Shown here: in pieces, positions 1 through 6,880 of the stretch
How positions within the stretch are numbered: position 1 is the stretch's first letter
How the letters are laid out: each line of letters begins with the position of its first letter
Source: an uncultured Ruminococcus sp.
GTDB lineage: Bacteria > Bacillota > Clostridia > Oscillospirales > Ruminococcaceae
Direction: 5' to 3'
Length of the DNA stretch: 25,615 nucleotides
Assembly: GCA_900545285.1 (NCBI GenBank)
Contig: UQYK01000024.1
Location: forward strand, 1 to 25,615
The notes under the pieces: model-generated
Database searches by the model: none
The model's input: the letters and a program-made list of their open reading frames with translations, nothing else
Told to the model about the DNA's origin: nothing
Translations under genes and position numbers: made by a program

Positions 1-72
1 TCCGGATTGCCTCTTCCTGATGCTCATAGAGCTGTCGTGGATTCTTTCCCAGTGCTGTGATGACTGTGGCTT
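1..72 (-). pseudogene. Partial second copy of the helicase 5' coding region
   Basis: Bases 1-55 are identical to bases 2830-2884, inside the 5' coding part of the complete helicase-HNH gene. Similarity weakens between 56 and about 72 and then stops. On the minus strand the copy encodes the same residues, including GKNPRQLYEHQEEAIRK. In the helicase frame I find no ATG before an in-frame TAG about 45 codons back from the left edge. The original 5' end has therefore been replaced by other sequence. The rest of this copy, if it exists, lies left of the window. It could be a truncated paralogue or the scar of a recombination. Confidence 0.75.
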
Positions 73-74
73 TT

Positions 75-162
75 GGCAGAAGGAGCAAATGGCACAATAG
101 CACTTCTGCTCGGCAATTAGCCTACCACAGTCATACGCATTGTCAAGTGACTTTTGCGGCAT
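75..162 (-). pseudogene. Short cysteine-rich gene remnant, possibly Cas8c-like
   Basis: A minus-strand reading frame opens with ATG at 162, directly after a TAA. It begins MPQKSLDNAYDCGRLIAEQ and continues with a cysteine cluster (CYCAICSFC). It then crosses into the helicase duplication in a different frame. No convincing ribosome binding site precedes it. The LD..AY..GRL.A pattern recalls the large-subunit Cas8c/Csd1 family of type I-C CRISPR systems. The match covers fewer than 20 residues, and no CRISPR repeats or other cas genes are visible. I regard it as a broken gene piece of uncertain origin. Confidence 0.2.
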
Positions 163-191
163 AAACGATTATGTAGTGGCTTAAATTTTTA

Positions 192-722
192 TTAGCAATC
201 ACAGCCCAACCGAATCACAATCACATCCTCAAGCGAAATAGCATCAATGCTGCATGGCACATATCCCCGCAGGTACGTTTTCAGCTCCAGCTTGTCGATT
301 GCCTGCTGTATGCGGCTTGTCAGTTTCTCCGACCTTCTTTTGTAGCCAAAATCCCGCAGCAGCTTTCTCAGTTTCACTTTCCGGTATGCGATGCCGGAAT
401 ACCTCAATTGCAGCCAGATCAGCTTAAAATAAGCGTCAAAGCAATCGGATTCTTCCTCGGAATAAAGCGAAGTATGCTCTGTTTCCATTAGGATCAGTGC
501 CGCTTCGTCATAGGAAACTGCATCCAGTTCATAAATGTTCAGCAGATTCATGACGCTCTGCTTGAACTGCAAATATGTGCTGCTATACTCTGTCGGGATA
601 TGTGCCTTGTGATTTTCAAACAAGTCCCATAAGATCTCGTTTTCTCTTTGGTGAGACGTATTTTCGAGAAACAGATATACCGCAACATCGTCCGGCGTGA
701 TCCAATATGCTGTATGTGACAT
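192..722 (-). CDS. Hypothetical protein coupled to the helicase-HNH gene
   Basis: The product has 176 residues and I do not recognise its family. It shows no signal peptide, membrane segment or obvious catalytic motif. The middle part (residues 60-120) looks helical. A basic stretch around residues 115-135 (KVKLRKLLRDFGYKRRSEK) could form a helix that contacts nucleic acid. The C-terminus ends GCDC. Its ATG overlaps the TGA of the preceding helicase gene by one base (TGATG), so translation is almost certainly coupled and the two products are likely made in fixed proportion. That points to a partner or regulator of the helicase-nuclease, which is inference from position. A TAA at 192-194 ends the gene and the operon appears to stop there. 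No strong terminator is visible before 162. Confidence 0.75.
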   Translation of the reverse strand: MSHTAYWITPDDVAVYLFLENTSHQRENEILWDLFENHKAHIPTEYSSTYLQFKQSVMNLLNIYELDAVSYDEAALILMETEHTSLYSEEESDCFDAYFKLIWLQLRYSGIAYRKVKLRKLLRDFGYKRRSEKLTSRIQQAIDKLELKTYLRGYVPCSIDAISLEDVIVIRLGCDC

Positions 723-2929
723 CAGTGATCTCCCTTACGCTGGTTGCAGGTTCTGCAAAGTACCTGTAAATTATCCGGAACACTCAGACCGCCTTTTGCC
801 ATGGGGACAATATGATCTACCTGCAAAAAGAGCCGTGTCGGAAATACTTCACCGCAGCCGGCACATACATAGCTGCCGTCATCATTTCTTGCAGCAGCAA
901 AAGCGTCTTCCTTTAGTTGCAAGCCAATTTTCGGATACAGTTCAATGATCTTCTGTAGGGGTAACTGTTCGAGATTTCGCAGTTCCGCTTCTGTCTGCGG
1001 TTCTGCTGCTGCAATTTCAATGTCTCCGTCCAGCTTGTCCAGTTCCAGATCGATCAGCTTCTTAAAGAAGTACGGGTTGGTATAATACACGGGGAGCAGG
1101 CTGCCCTCTTCTGCCCAAAGGCTCTGAATATAGGCGTTTTTTTCGCTTCTACGCATATCTTCGTCGTAGATCTTCTTTGCGATTTCAGAAACATCCAGCT
1201 TTTTTCGCTCCATTTCATCGATCGTCACAAACAGAGGTGCAACAGCCTTTTGTGCATAAAACTTCAGCAGATGCTCGATGTCGTTCCGATTGCAGGAGGG
1301 AATCATGTTTTCGTCAAAGTAGCTTTGGAAACAATGCTCGGTCATGTCGTCCAGTGTTTCTTCCGGAATGGTTTCACCTTCAATGCCGTAATGCTCCATC
1401 AGATTGGGCAGGTCACGGATCAGGCTCTGGTAGGCATTCTGTGTGCTGTTGTATACCAGAATCTGATGATTGCATTCCAGCGTGGACAGCATATACATAC
1501 CAAGAGGAATCAGTTCGATTGCCGGCGTGCTGTCCAATGCGGACGTATCCACGGCAGCATCTGCCATTCGTGCGAACTCTTCGATCTTTGAAATTGCAAT
1601 CAGCCGGATCTGCTGCTTTTGGGTCTCGGCAAGGGTCTCTTTTTCGTGATACTCTGCCTCCGTAAGTGTTTCTGGATTTACCCATGCGATTTTATCGTTC
1701 CAGTCATCGACAAAGCTGACAATGTATGCTTCCTTTGTACCGCCAGCTTTAAGACCCCGAAGTGCCCTTCCAACCATCTGCGTCATCAGTGTTGTGGAAA
1801 CGGTGGGGCGTGTCAGAAATACCGTATGGGTCTTTGGCAGGTCTGTTCCCTCTGTGAGGATATTGACGTTGATGAGTACCTGGATTTCTCCATTGCGGTA
1901 TGCTTCGATTTTACGTTCGTTGTCTGCATTGGAAATGGTGATGCCTGTTATCATATCCTGTACTTCGGAAATGATAAACTCAGATCGGATGCCGTATGCT
2001 TTTCCTTTCTCGTTAAAGAGCTTGTTCAAAGCGATGGCGTGAACTTTGTTCAGTGCAAATACAATGGTCTGTCCGTATTTCTCGTAGTTGTGCAGGTATT
2101 CCTCCACAATGATGCGGTTTCGTTCTTTGTTGTCCGCAATGTCATTTGCAATATTTTCCGGCAGCGTATCCAGATTCTCAATGCTTTTCAACGCCTGGAC
2201 TCCCAGATGTTCTGTAAACTGTATATTGGTGTTGCAGTCAATGAAGGTAGGCGTTGCGAGAATGCCCTTTTTGATGAGGGTGTCCAGATCGGTCTTGTAC
2301 ACAATATCATCTGTAAAGACTTGTTTTAAAGCACCCTGCTCGTCCTCCGAGGTACGGAACGGTGTCGCCGTGAGTCCCAGCAACTTCATGGATTTCGTGT
2401 GATCTGCAACATACTGGATAATTTTCTTGTAGGATTTCGCCACGGCGTGATGTGCCTCGTCGATCACCAGATAGATTTCTTCCCCATTCAGCCAGTTTTT
2501 CAGTTTATCCAGACTGCGGATCATGCTGTCCTTGCTGGCAATAAGAATACGGTCGGTTTTCTGAATATGTACGGGCTTATCGTGCATTCCGGAAATGATG
2601 CGGTAATTGAAAACCGTGCGATTTACCATTGTATCAGTATAGGCGTTTCGGGCGAAAGCCTCTGCTGCCTGCTCCAGGAGCAGATGCCTGTGTGCAAGCC
2701 AGAGAATTTTTTTGTTCTGGTCTACTGCATTCCGAAGCAGCCAGTATGCGGCTGTTAACGTTTTTCCGCCGCCTGTGGGCAAAACGAGCAGGGTACGGAA
2801 TGACCCTCTTTTGTCCATGGCATCTAACTTCCGGATTGCCTCTTCCTGATGCTCATAGAGCTGTCGTGGATTCTTTCCCAGTGCCGGGGTGATTGTCTGG
2901 GCGTTGATGTTTTCAATCATAATTGGCAT
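722..2929 (-). CDS. SF2 DEAH-box helicase with C-terminal HNH nuclease domain
   Basis: The product is about 735 residues, numbered here from ATG 2929. Helicase motifs appear in order: PTGGGKT at 51-57 (Walker A), DEAH at 157-160, TATPFR at about 187-192 and QMVGRALRG at 384-392 (motif VI with its arginines). The last 50 residues form an HNH nuclease fold with two CxxC zinc pairs (C689/C692 and C725/C728), the catalytic-type DH at 705-706 and N720. The fusion suggests ATP-driven translocation on duplex DNA combined with cleavage, as in restriction or defence proteins. That role is inferred. The open frame reaches back to GTG 2998, but that stretch overlaps the end of a neighbouring gene remnant. 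An AGGAGG lies just upstream of TTG 2938 and ATG 2929, so the start is in that interval. ATG 2920 is a further possibility. The stop overlaps the start of the 176-residue gene. Confidence 0.88.
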   Translation of the reverse strand: MPIMIENINAQTITPALGKNPRQLYEHQEEAIRKLDAMDKRGSFRTLLVLPTGGGKTLTAAYWLLRNAVDQNKKILWLAHRHLLLEQAAEAFARNAYTDTMVNRTVFNYRIISGMHDKPVHIQKTDRILIASKDSMIRSLDKLKNWLNGEEIYLVIDEAHHAVAKSYKKIIQYVADHTKSMKLLGLTATPFRTSEDEQGALKQVFTDDIVYKTDLDTLIKKGILATPTFIDCNTNIQFTEHLGVQALKSIENLDTLPENIANDIADNKERNRIIVEEYLHNYEKYGQTIVFALNKVHAIALNKLFNEKGKAYGIRSEFIISEVQDMITGITISNADNERKIEAYRNGEIQVLINVNILTEGTDLPKTHTVFLTRPTVSTTLMTQMVGRALRGLKAGGTKEAYIVSFVDDWNDKIAWVNPETLTEAEYHEKETLAETQKQQIRLIAISKIEEFARMADAAVDTSALDSTPAIELIPLGMYMLSTLECNHQILVYNSTQNAYQSLIRDLPNLMEHYGIEGETIPEETLDDMTEHCFQSYFDENMIPSCNRNDIEHLLKFYAQKAVAPLFVTIDEMERKKLDVSEIAKKIYDEDMRRSEKNAYIQSLWAEEGSLLPVYYTNPYFFKKLIDLELDKLDGDIEIAAAEPQTEAELRNLEQLPLQKIIELYPKIGLQLKEDAFAAARNDDGSYVCAGCGEVFPTRLFLQVDHIVPMAKGGLSVPDNLQVLCRTCNQRKGDH

Positions 2930-2994
2930 ATCTGTCAATCTGCCTCCTTTGGCTTTTGGTTGTAATGGCTTGATAAATCTCTCTGAATGCTTCC

Positions 2995-3063
2995 TCACGC
3001 CTTTACGATCTTACATTTCTTCTTATAACAAGCCACACCGTATTTATAAATCGTCTGTACCTC
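2995..3063 (-). pseudogene. 3' tail of a PD-(D/E)XK (DUF1703-type) gene
   Basis: The minus strand encodes EVQTIYKYGVACYKKKCKI followed by VKA and a TGA. This matches almost base for base the final 22 codons of the truncated nuclease gene ending at 5649. Only the tail is present. Upstream it is joined in frame to unrelated codons, so it is a broken gene end directly before the helicase gene. Confidence 0.85.
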
Positions 3064-3190
3064 TTGATTATGATGTTTGCATAGCAGGCGTGTCAGCGTG
3101 CGAAGTGAATTTTCCAAATCTCCTTCGTTCAGTGACATACTTCGGATTCTGTTGAATTGACCTTTTTCTACCAAATCAAGAACAGTACTG
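3064..3190 (-). pseudogene. Unidentified coding fragment fused to the nuclease tail
   Basis: In frame with the tail at 2995-3063, about 42 codons upstream read like a normal soluble protein. They contain LADSTVLDLVEKGQFNR and then NSLRTLTRLLCKHHNQ. No start codon with a ribosome binding site is seen. Further upstream the frame runs back through the RHS fragment in a shifted phase to a TAA. I do not recognise the family. It is probably another gene piece trapped between recombination points. Confidence 0.4.
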
Positions 3191-3194
3191 TCGG

Positions 3195-3407
3195 CTAAGT
3201 AACTGTGACGCTGATATTCTTCTCCACACCGAATGCATTATAGGTGTAGGACTTGGTAATTGCACCTGTTGAATCTGTCAGGTTAACCACATCACCATGT
3301 GCATTCTGCGTATAGTAGGTATATCCGGACTTTTCGCCATCGGTAAAGCCAATCAGCTGATTCAGACCGTCATAGGTGTTGGTCTTAGTCTCGTTAAGCT
3401 TTCCATA
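3195..3407 (-). pseudogene. RHS/YD-repeat protein fragment
   Basis: About 70 codons on the minus strand encode a clear RHS core segment: TYDGLNQLIGFTDG, then GYTYYTQNAHGDVVNLTDS, then GAITKSYTYNAFGVEKN. These are the YD-type repeats that lead to the toxin junction of Gram-positive RHS/wall-associated toxins. The segment has no start codon, is bounded by TAA upstream and TAG downstream, and stops just before the usual PFRYCGEY junction motif. It is a displaced piece of a large RHS gene and not an expressed protein. Such orphan pieces are typical downstream of RHS toxin-immunity pairs, where recombination swaps toxin tips. Confidence 0.85.
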
Positions 3408-3427
3408 TTACTGAATAAAAACTATTT

Positions 3428-3826
3428 TTAGCTAATTATCACTGATTTGCATATTATTTTTAGATGGTCTCCGGAGTTGAGCAATATATCTATTCCAATA
3501 TATTCTGATAAATCCATTATCGTATTACTTTCAGAATTAGATTCTGCTTTTTCTATTCTGTCGATTCTCAATAACTTATCGAAAATTTCAGTTGTATCAA
3601 ATTTTGACCAGCAAATCACATTATATCCGCAGCCCCAAAAATCGCAACAAGTCATTTCATAATACAGCACTTCATGAAAGCTCAAATCATAATCAGTTTT
3701 TTCCCATTCACTTTCTAACTCAACATTAATTACCTTATTGGAATGATTATAGATTACATTTTCAATATACGCATCATGCAAATTGATATTTTCAATTTCA
3801 CGAATATTATTACATGATATAATCAT
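3428..3826 (-). CDS. Putative immunity protein of a polymorphic (RHS) toxin
   Basis: The product has 132 residues, is acidic and shows no signal or membrane segment. It starts MIISCNNIREIENINLHDA and has alternating beta-type stretches (ENVIYNHSNKVINVELES). A central cysteine/tryptophan-rich motif reads YYEMTCCDFWGCGYN. A strong GGAGGAAG precedes ATG 3826 at normal spacing. I do not recognise a named family. The immunity call rests on context: the gene begins 25 bases after the end of an apparent toxin tail and is followed 20 bases later by an RHS core fragment, the standard layout of polymorphic toxin loci. Its base composition is clearly A+T-richer than the helicase and core genes, suggesting separate acquisition. 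It may be a leftover immunity gene kept after toxin loss. Another small cytosolic protein is possible. Confidence 0.6.
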   Translation of the reverse strand: MIISCNNIREIENINLHDAYIENVIYNHSNKVINVELESEWEKTDYDLSFHEVLYYEMTCCDFWGCGYNVICWSKFDTTEIFDKLLRIDRIEKAESNSESNTIMDLSEYIGIDILLNSGDHLKIICKSVIIS

Positions 3827-3850
3827 ACAGCTTCCTCCATAAACACCGCT

Positions 3851-3937
3851 TTAATATCCTTTATACCATGATGCCCATGGTTCAGGCATTATTTGACCAG
3901 CATAATAATGCACTACTTCCTTAATATTCAAATCGAT
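3851..3937 (-). pseudogene. C-terminal remnant of an RHS-type toxin
   Basis: A 28-codon minus-strand frame between a TAG (3938-3940) and a TAA (3851-3853) encodes IDLNIKEVVHYYAGQIMPEP and ends WASWYKGY. It overlaps the last five codons of the upstream ATPase/nuclease gene in another phase. It ends 24 bases before the immunity-like gene, exactly where the toxin of a toxin-immunity pair should end. The toxin activity cannot be told from so short a piece. The upstream part seems to have been replaced by the ATPase/nuclease gene. Confidence 0.45.
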
Positions 3938-5615
3938 CTACGCCGCCGAATTTCACCTGGCATCGCTTCTTACAGAAACAGATACCATACTTCGAAACAT
4001 TTCGGTAAAGCTCATCCTGCAGCCCTGCGATGTAGTTCTTCTCCTCGATCTGCCGTAAAGCTTCATCACATTTGGCAGACATCTCTTTGTATGTCTTTGC
4101 AATCTTGAATTCCAATATTGCAGCATATTCAGCGTCAGAACGCTGTTTCACAACCAGGTCAAATCGGCTTTCACCAGATTCGATATTAGACAGCACTTCA
4201 TAATCTGCAAATCCCGAAACAAGCCCTGTCACAAAGCCGTGATAATAGCTTTCCTGCTCATCATGATAACTGATCGTAGTAAGCAGCCAGTGCCGCAGCT
4301 GCTTTTCCAGTTTTTCTGGTTCGCCGTAAATAATGGATTCGATGATATCCGTTCTGTTGTCTGCATTGATCTTCTTCTCAAACCAGGCACGAATGGTGTT
4401 TTTGTAAATGCTCTTTACCTCAGTGTTTGGGATTACCATTTCATAATAGGTCTCGTCGCCGATGGTTTCGTAAGCGGTCACTTTTAGGTATCCTGTAAAA
4501 AGCAAAAAGCTCCAGATGTACTCGCTGTTCACATCTATCGTTCCATAAGTGATATCCTCATAAATCTGTGCTCTGACAGGCGTGCCGTTTATCAGTTCTT
4601 CTATTGCATTTTTCGTCCTGTCGTTGGATTCTTCGATCAGACGCTTTACGATTTCGTTTGAACTGGTGTTAGACCAGTAGGGTTTGCATAGAGCAGAACT
4701 TTTTTCAACTGCCTCTGACAGGTAATTCAAAACGCTCCACGGGTTATAAATATCAACATCGTTGAATTTGTAGCCATCATACCAATGTGCAATATCTGAG
4801 GATTTGTCTGTTAAATCATAGCATTCAAGCATGACGTTGATTTCTTCTTGGGTAAATCCGAAACTGTCATCAAATTTTGTGCTCATGATTGAAAAAATCT
4901 GAAGATTGTTCAGTCCAGTAAAAATACTCTCCTTTGAAACTCTCAGGCAGCCTGTCAAAAACGCACGGTCAAGGGAAGGGTTGGTTTTCAGTGCTGATTC
5001 AAATACAGAACGAATCAGGTTCACCATATCCGTATAAAATCCATGGTGGAATGCGTTTTCAAGCGGAACATCGTATTCATCGATCAAAATGATGACGTTC
5101 TTATTGTAATATTTCACCATTATGTCCGATAAGAATTTTATAGAATCAAGATAAAACGCATCCTCTGCTCTTTGATTTAGGATACTGTGAAAAAGATCTC
5201 TTTCTGAATCGGATATTTTGCCGTTTTTAAGAATGTCCTTGTGTCTGTCATATTCTCTTGCAATCAAAACTTTGAACATATGAAAGGCATCTTTATAGCT
5301 TCCCTGTTTCATACTCTTCAGAGAAATGCTGATGACAGGGGATTGCCCCTGATACTGCATACATTCGGGAAACTCTGAAATTTTCAAACCGTCAAATAAA
5401 TACGCATTGCTTTCATCTGTCTTCTCAAAGAATCGCTGAATCATGCTCATGTTCAAAGTCTTGCCGAATCTTCTTGGTCTGGTAAAAAGTCCGACCTTTA
5501 CCTTGTTTACAATCAAATCTTTTATCATGAGGGTCTTATCTACAAAATAATACCCTGAATCGATTACTTCTTTAAAATCCTCTATGCCAATTGGCAGCGG
5601 TTTTCTTTCCATCAT
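3921..5615 (-). CDS. AAA-ATPase-like / PD-(D/E)XK nuclease protein (DUF1703 type)
   Basis: The product has 564 residues, full length for this family, which joins an N-terminal AAA-ATPase-like domain (PF09820 type) to a C-terminal PD-(D/E)XK nuclease-like domain (PF08011 type). The N-terminus has the family signature LPIGIEDFKEVIDSGYYFVD. The ATP-binding segment TRPRRFGKTLNMSM lies near residues 46-58, and a Walker B-like LIDEYD near 177-182. The C-terminal domain keeps the acidic residue in SRFDLVV and the E-x-K in AAILEFK, near 486 and 502-504. The biological role of these often multi-copy proteins is unclear. Links to mobile DNA and defence are suspected. A GAGGTG lies just before two adjacent ATGs (5615 and 5612). 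The last codons may be non-native because they overlap the toxin remnant. Two truncated relatives flank the gene. Confidence 0.88.
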   Translation of the reverse strand: MMERKPLPIGIEDFKEVIDSGYYFVDKTLMIKDLIVNKVKVGLFTRPRRFGKTLNMSMIQRFFEKTDESNAYLFDGLKISEFPECMQYQGQSPVISISLKSMKQGSYKDAFHMFKVLIAREYDRHKDILKNGKISDSERDLFHSILNQRAEDAFYLDSIKFLSDIMVKYYNKNVIILIDEYDVPLENAFHHGFYTDMVNLIRSVFESALKTNPSLDRAFLTGCLRVSKESIFTGLNNLQIFSIMSTKFDDSFGFTQEEINVMLECYDLTDKSSDIAHWYDGYKFNDVDIYNPWSVLNYLSEAVEKSSALCKPYWSNTSSNEIVKRLIEESNDRTKNAIEELINGTPVRAQIYEDITYGTIDVNSEYIWSFLLFTGYLKVTAYETIGDETYYEMVIPNTEVKSIYKNTIRAWFEKKINADNRTDIIESIIYGEPEKLEKQLRHWLLTTISYHDEQESYYHGFVTGLVSGFADYEVLSNIESGESRFDLVVKQRSDAEYAAILEFKIAKTYKEMSAKCDEALRQIEEKNYIAGLQDELYRNVSKYGICFCKKRCQVKFGGVDRFEY

Positions 5616-5648
5616 TTTCACCTCAAATTCTTATCAAATATCTTTTCT

Positions 5649-6128
5649 TCACGCCTTTACGATCTTACATCTTTTCTTATAACAAGCCACACCAAACTTA
5701 TAAATCGTCTGCACCTCATCATCTTCTAGAATCGCAGAATAGTTCATGCGTTCGATCTGTGCCAGCACATCTGCACAGCCCTTGTCCATGTCAGCATCTT
5801 CGCCGTACTTGACCTCGATAATCATACCGATTTCATCGTCGGGAATCTTGATGACAATATCACTGTACCCATCACCAGATTCCACATTGGACTTTACGAT
5901 CCAGTCGTCCCGGTAGGAGAGCAGACCGAGAAGAATCCCATGGTAGAAATTCTCTTTCTTTGCAGCTTTTACATAGGTGTCACGAATGCTGATGGTTTTC
6001 CTGAGAAAGGCGGTAAACTGTTTCTGTGCCTCTTCCGCATTGCCGTCTGCAAACGCCTGGCAGAGCAAATTCAATGTTGAAGAGTCTTTCCGGCTGAAAT
6101 CCTTGAACCACTCGTAGATCTGTTCTTC
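5649..6128 (-). pseudogene. Truncated AAA-ATPase/PD-(D/E)XK protein, C-terminal part only
   Basis: About 159 codons homologous to the last third of the neighbouring complete protein are open from 6128 to the TGA at 5649. The nuclease-like core is intact: the D in GDGYSDIVIK and the E-x-K in GMIIEVKYG. The ATPase domain is gone. Family-like sequence (EEQIYEWFKDFSRK) continues upstream of the first possible start, TTG 6074, up to a TAA at 6129-6131, where homology stops abruptly inside a palindrome. It is therefore a 5'-deleted copy. A shortened product from TTG 6074 cannot be excluded, but no good ribosome binding site is seen. Its 3' end is nearly identical to the remnant at 2995-3063. Confidence 0.8.
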
Positions 6129-6144
6129 TTATGGTATACCATAA
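6129..6144. repeat. 16-bp perfect palindrome at a gene truncation point
   Basis: TTATGGTATACCATAA is a perfect palindrome. It lies exactly where the truncated nuclease gene loses its 5' end and contains the TAA that closes that frame. It could be a recombination or insertion junction, or an operator for the adjacent small gene. Confidence 0.6.
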
Positions 6145-6220
6145 AAAGGCAGAAATAATCAATAGTTTTTTAAGCGTACTATAAAAACTTTATACTGCAA
6201 ATAAAGAGGTGGTATGCTTA

Positions 6221-6307
6221 ATGCTATATTACATAATATCTCTCTTAATTTCTGTTGTAGCAGATGAAATTTTATATCTCTTCTACAAGTGGCTGAGCAG
6301 GAAGTAG
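6221..6307 (+). CDS. 28-residue membrane peptide, type I toxin-like
   Basis: ATG 6221 opens a 28-codon frame whose product begins MLYYIISLLISVVADEILY and ends LFYKWLSRK. It is one hydrophobic helix followed by a short basic tail with a KW motif, the build of small membrane toxins of type I toxin-antitoxin systems in Bacillota. A GAGGTGG at 6206-6212 sits 8 bases before the ATG. A possible -10 (TATACT, 6191-6196) lies close upstream, without a good -35. A strong hairpin terminator follows at 6359-6388. On the opposite strand, beyond the terminator, a near-perfect promoter points back at the gene. The toxin role is inferred from architecture. It might instead be a harmless small membrane protein. 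Confidence 0.6.
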   Translation: MLYYIISLLISVVADEILYLFYKWLSRK

Positions 6308-6428
6308 CCCGACAACAGCACAACATTTTGCCTGATTCTTGTATGGGATAAGGCGAAAGCCCCCAGAGTTGCGACCTCTGGGGGTTTTCTTATTGCGTGA
6401 CTGCATTGCCACTACATTATTTCTTTTC
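6308..6428 (-). ncRNA. Candidate antisense RNA (antitoxin) to the small peptide gene
   Basis: A transcript from the promoter at 6435-6463 would start near 6428 and run left through the terminator hairpin towards the 3' end of the small peptide mRNA. The same strand contains a 93-codon open frame (6272-6553), but it has no sensible ribosome binding site and crosses the promoter, so it is not treated as a gene. The 3' end of the RNA is not determined. The hairpin has only a weak U-tract in this direction, so read-through into the toxin mRNA is plausible. Confidence 0.4.
6359..6388 (+). terminator. Intrinsic terminator after the small peptide gene
   Basis: CCCCCAGAG (6360-6368) pairs perfectly with CTCTGGGGG (6376-6384) around a 7-base loop and is followed by TTTTCTT. 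It ends the plus-strand transcript about 75 bases after the peptide stop. Confidence 0.85.
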
Positions 6429-6434
6429 GTTCTC

Positions 6435-6463
6435 ATTTTACCACAATTGCAGTACCTTGTCAA
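6435..6463 (-). promoter_or_regulatory. Strong sigma-A-type promoter driving antisense RNA
   Basis: On the minus strand TTGACA (6458-6463) is separated by exactly 17 bases from TAAAAT (6435-6440). There is no plausible minus-strand protein gene directly downstream. It fires towards the terminator and 3' end of the 28-residue peptide gene. Confidence 0.7.
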
Positions 6464-6661
6464 GACCTTTTTCCGATAGAAAAGTTGCCTGCAGTCGGAA
6501 CAAAGTGCAACTGCGAATAAAGAAGTTAGCCGGTTTTGAGGATCATTTTTCAAAGTTCTACCATTTCAGTATATTTCCTCGTACATTCAGAATTAGAGGG
6601 CGAATAATCTCCAAGAGGCAATTGTGCGGTGTTGCCTTATCAAGACTGGCTCACTTTTCTC

Positions 6662-6766
6662 ATGACATTACAGGAAGCAATGTCTGTTAGCGACCAAGAA
6701 AGCGATCAAGTCAGCGACCAAGTCAAGCAACTGATGAAAGCTCCCGGATACTCAAAAATGCGATAA
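6662..6766 (+). pseudogene. Tail of a protein with SDQ-repeat C-terminus
   Basis: A 34-codon frame encodes MTLQEAMSVSDQESDQVSDQ and ends VKQLMKAPGYSKMR. Tandem (S/G)DQV motifs of this kind occur near the C-terminus of AlbA_2/Fic-type proteins found in many gut Bacillota. The frame remains open upstream to about 6620 without a recognisable domain, and no ribosome binding site is present. It is probably the last piece of a lost gene, directly followed by its terminator. Confidence 0.4.
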
Positions 6767-6818
6767 AACCTCCAAAGCAGTGTGCCATAGAAAAGACACT
6801 GCGATGGAGGTTTTATTT
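6765..6818 (+). terminator. Hairpin terminator
   Basis: AAAACCTCC (6765-6773) pairs with GGAGGTTTT (6106-6114 plus 700, i.e. 6806-6814), and inside it GCAGTGT (6777-6783) pairs with ACACTGC (6796-6802). The run TTTTATTT follows. It overlaps the stop of the SDQ fragment. Confidence 0.7.
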
Positions 6819-6880
6819 ATGGAGAAATGACACTGCCTATTTCAAAAATTTCAACAGCTGGCACAAACTGACCGTTTTCC

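Noticed and set aside
1619..2329. 236-codon plus-strand frame inside the helicase gene
   Set aside because: It is antisense to conserved helicase motifs, with hydrophobic shadow composition and no ribosome binding site.
2930..2998. Helicase start at GTG 2998
   Set aside because: The added codons overlap the end of the nuclease tail remnant and lie before the AGGAGG. The start at or near ATG 2929 fits better.
6272..6553. Open minus-strand frame of 93 codons with a basic, cysteine-containing translation
   Set aside because: It crosses a consensus promoter and a terminator hairpin, is antisense to the small peptide gene, and has no ribosome binding site. It is better explained as an antisense RNA.
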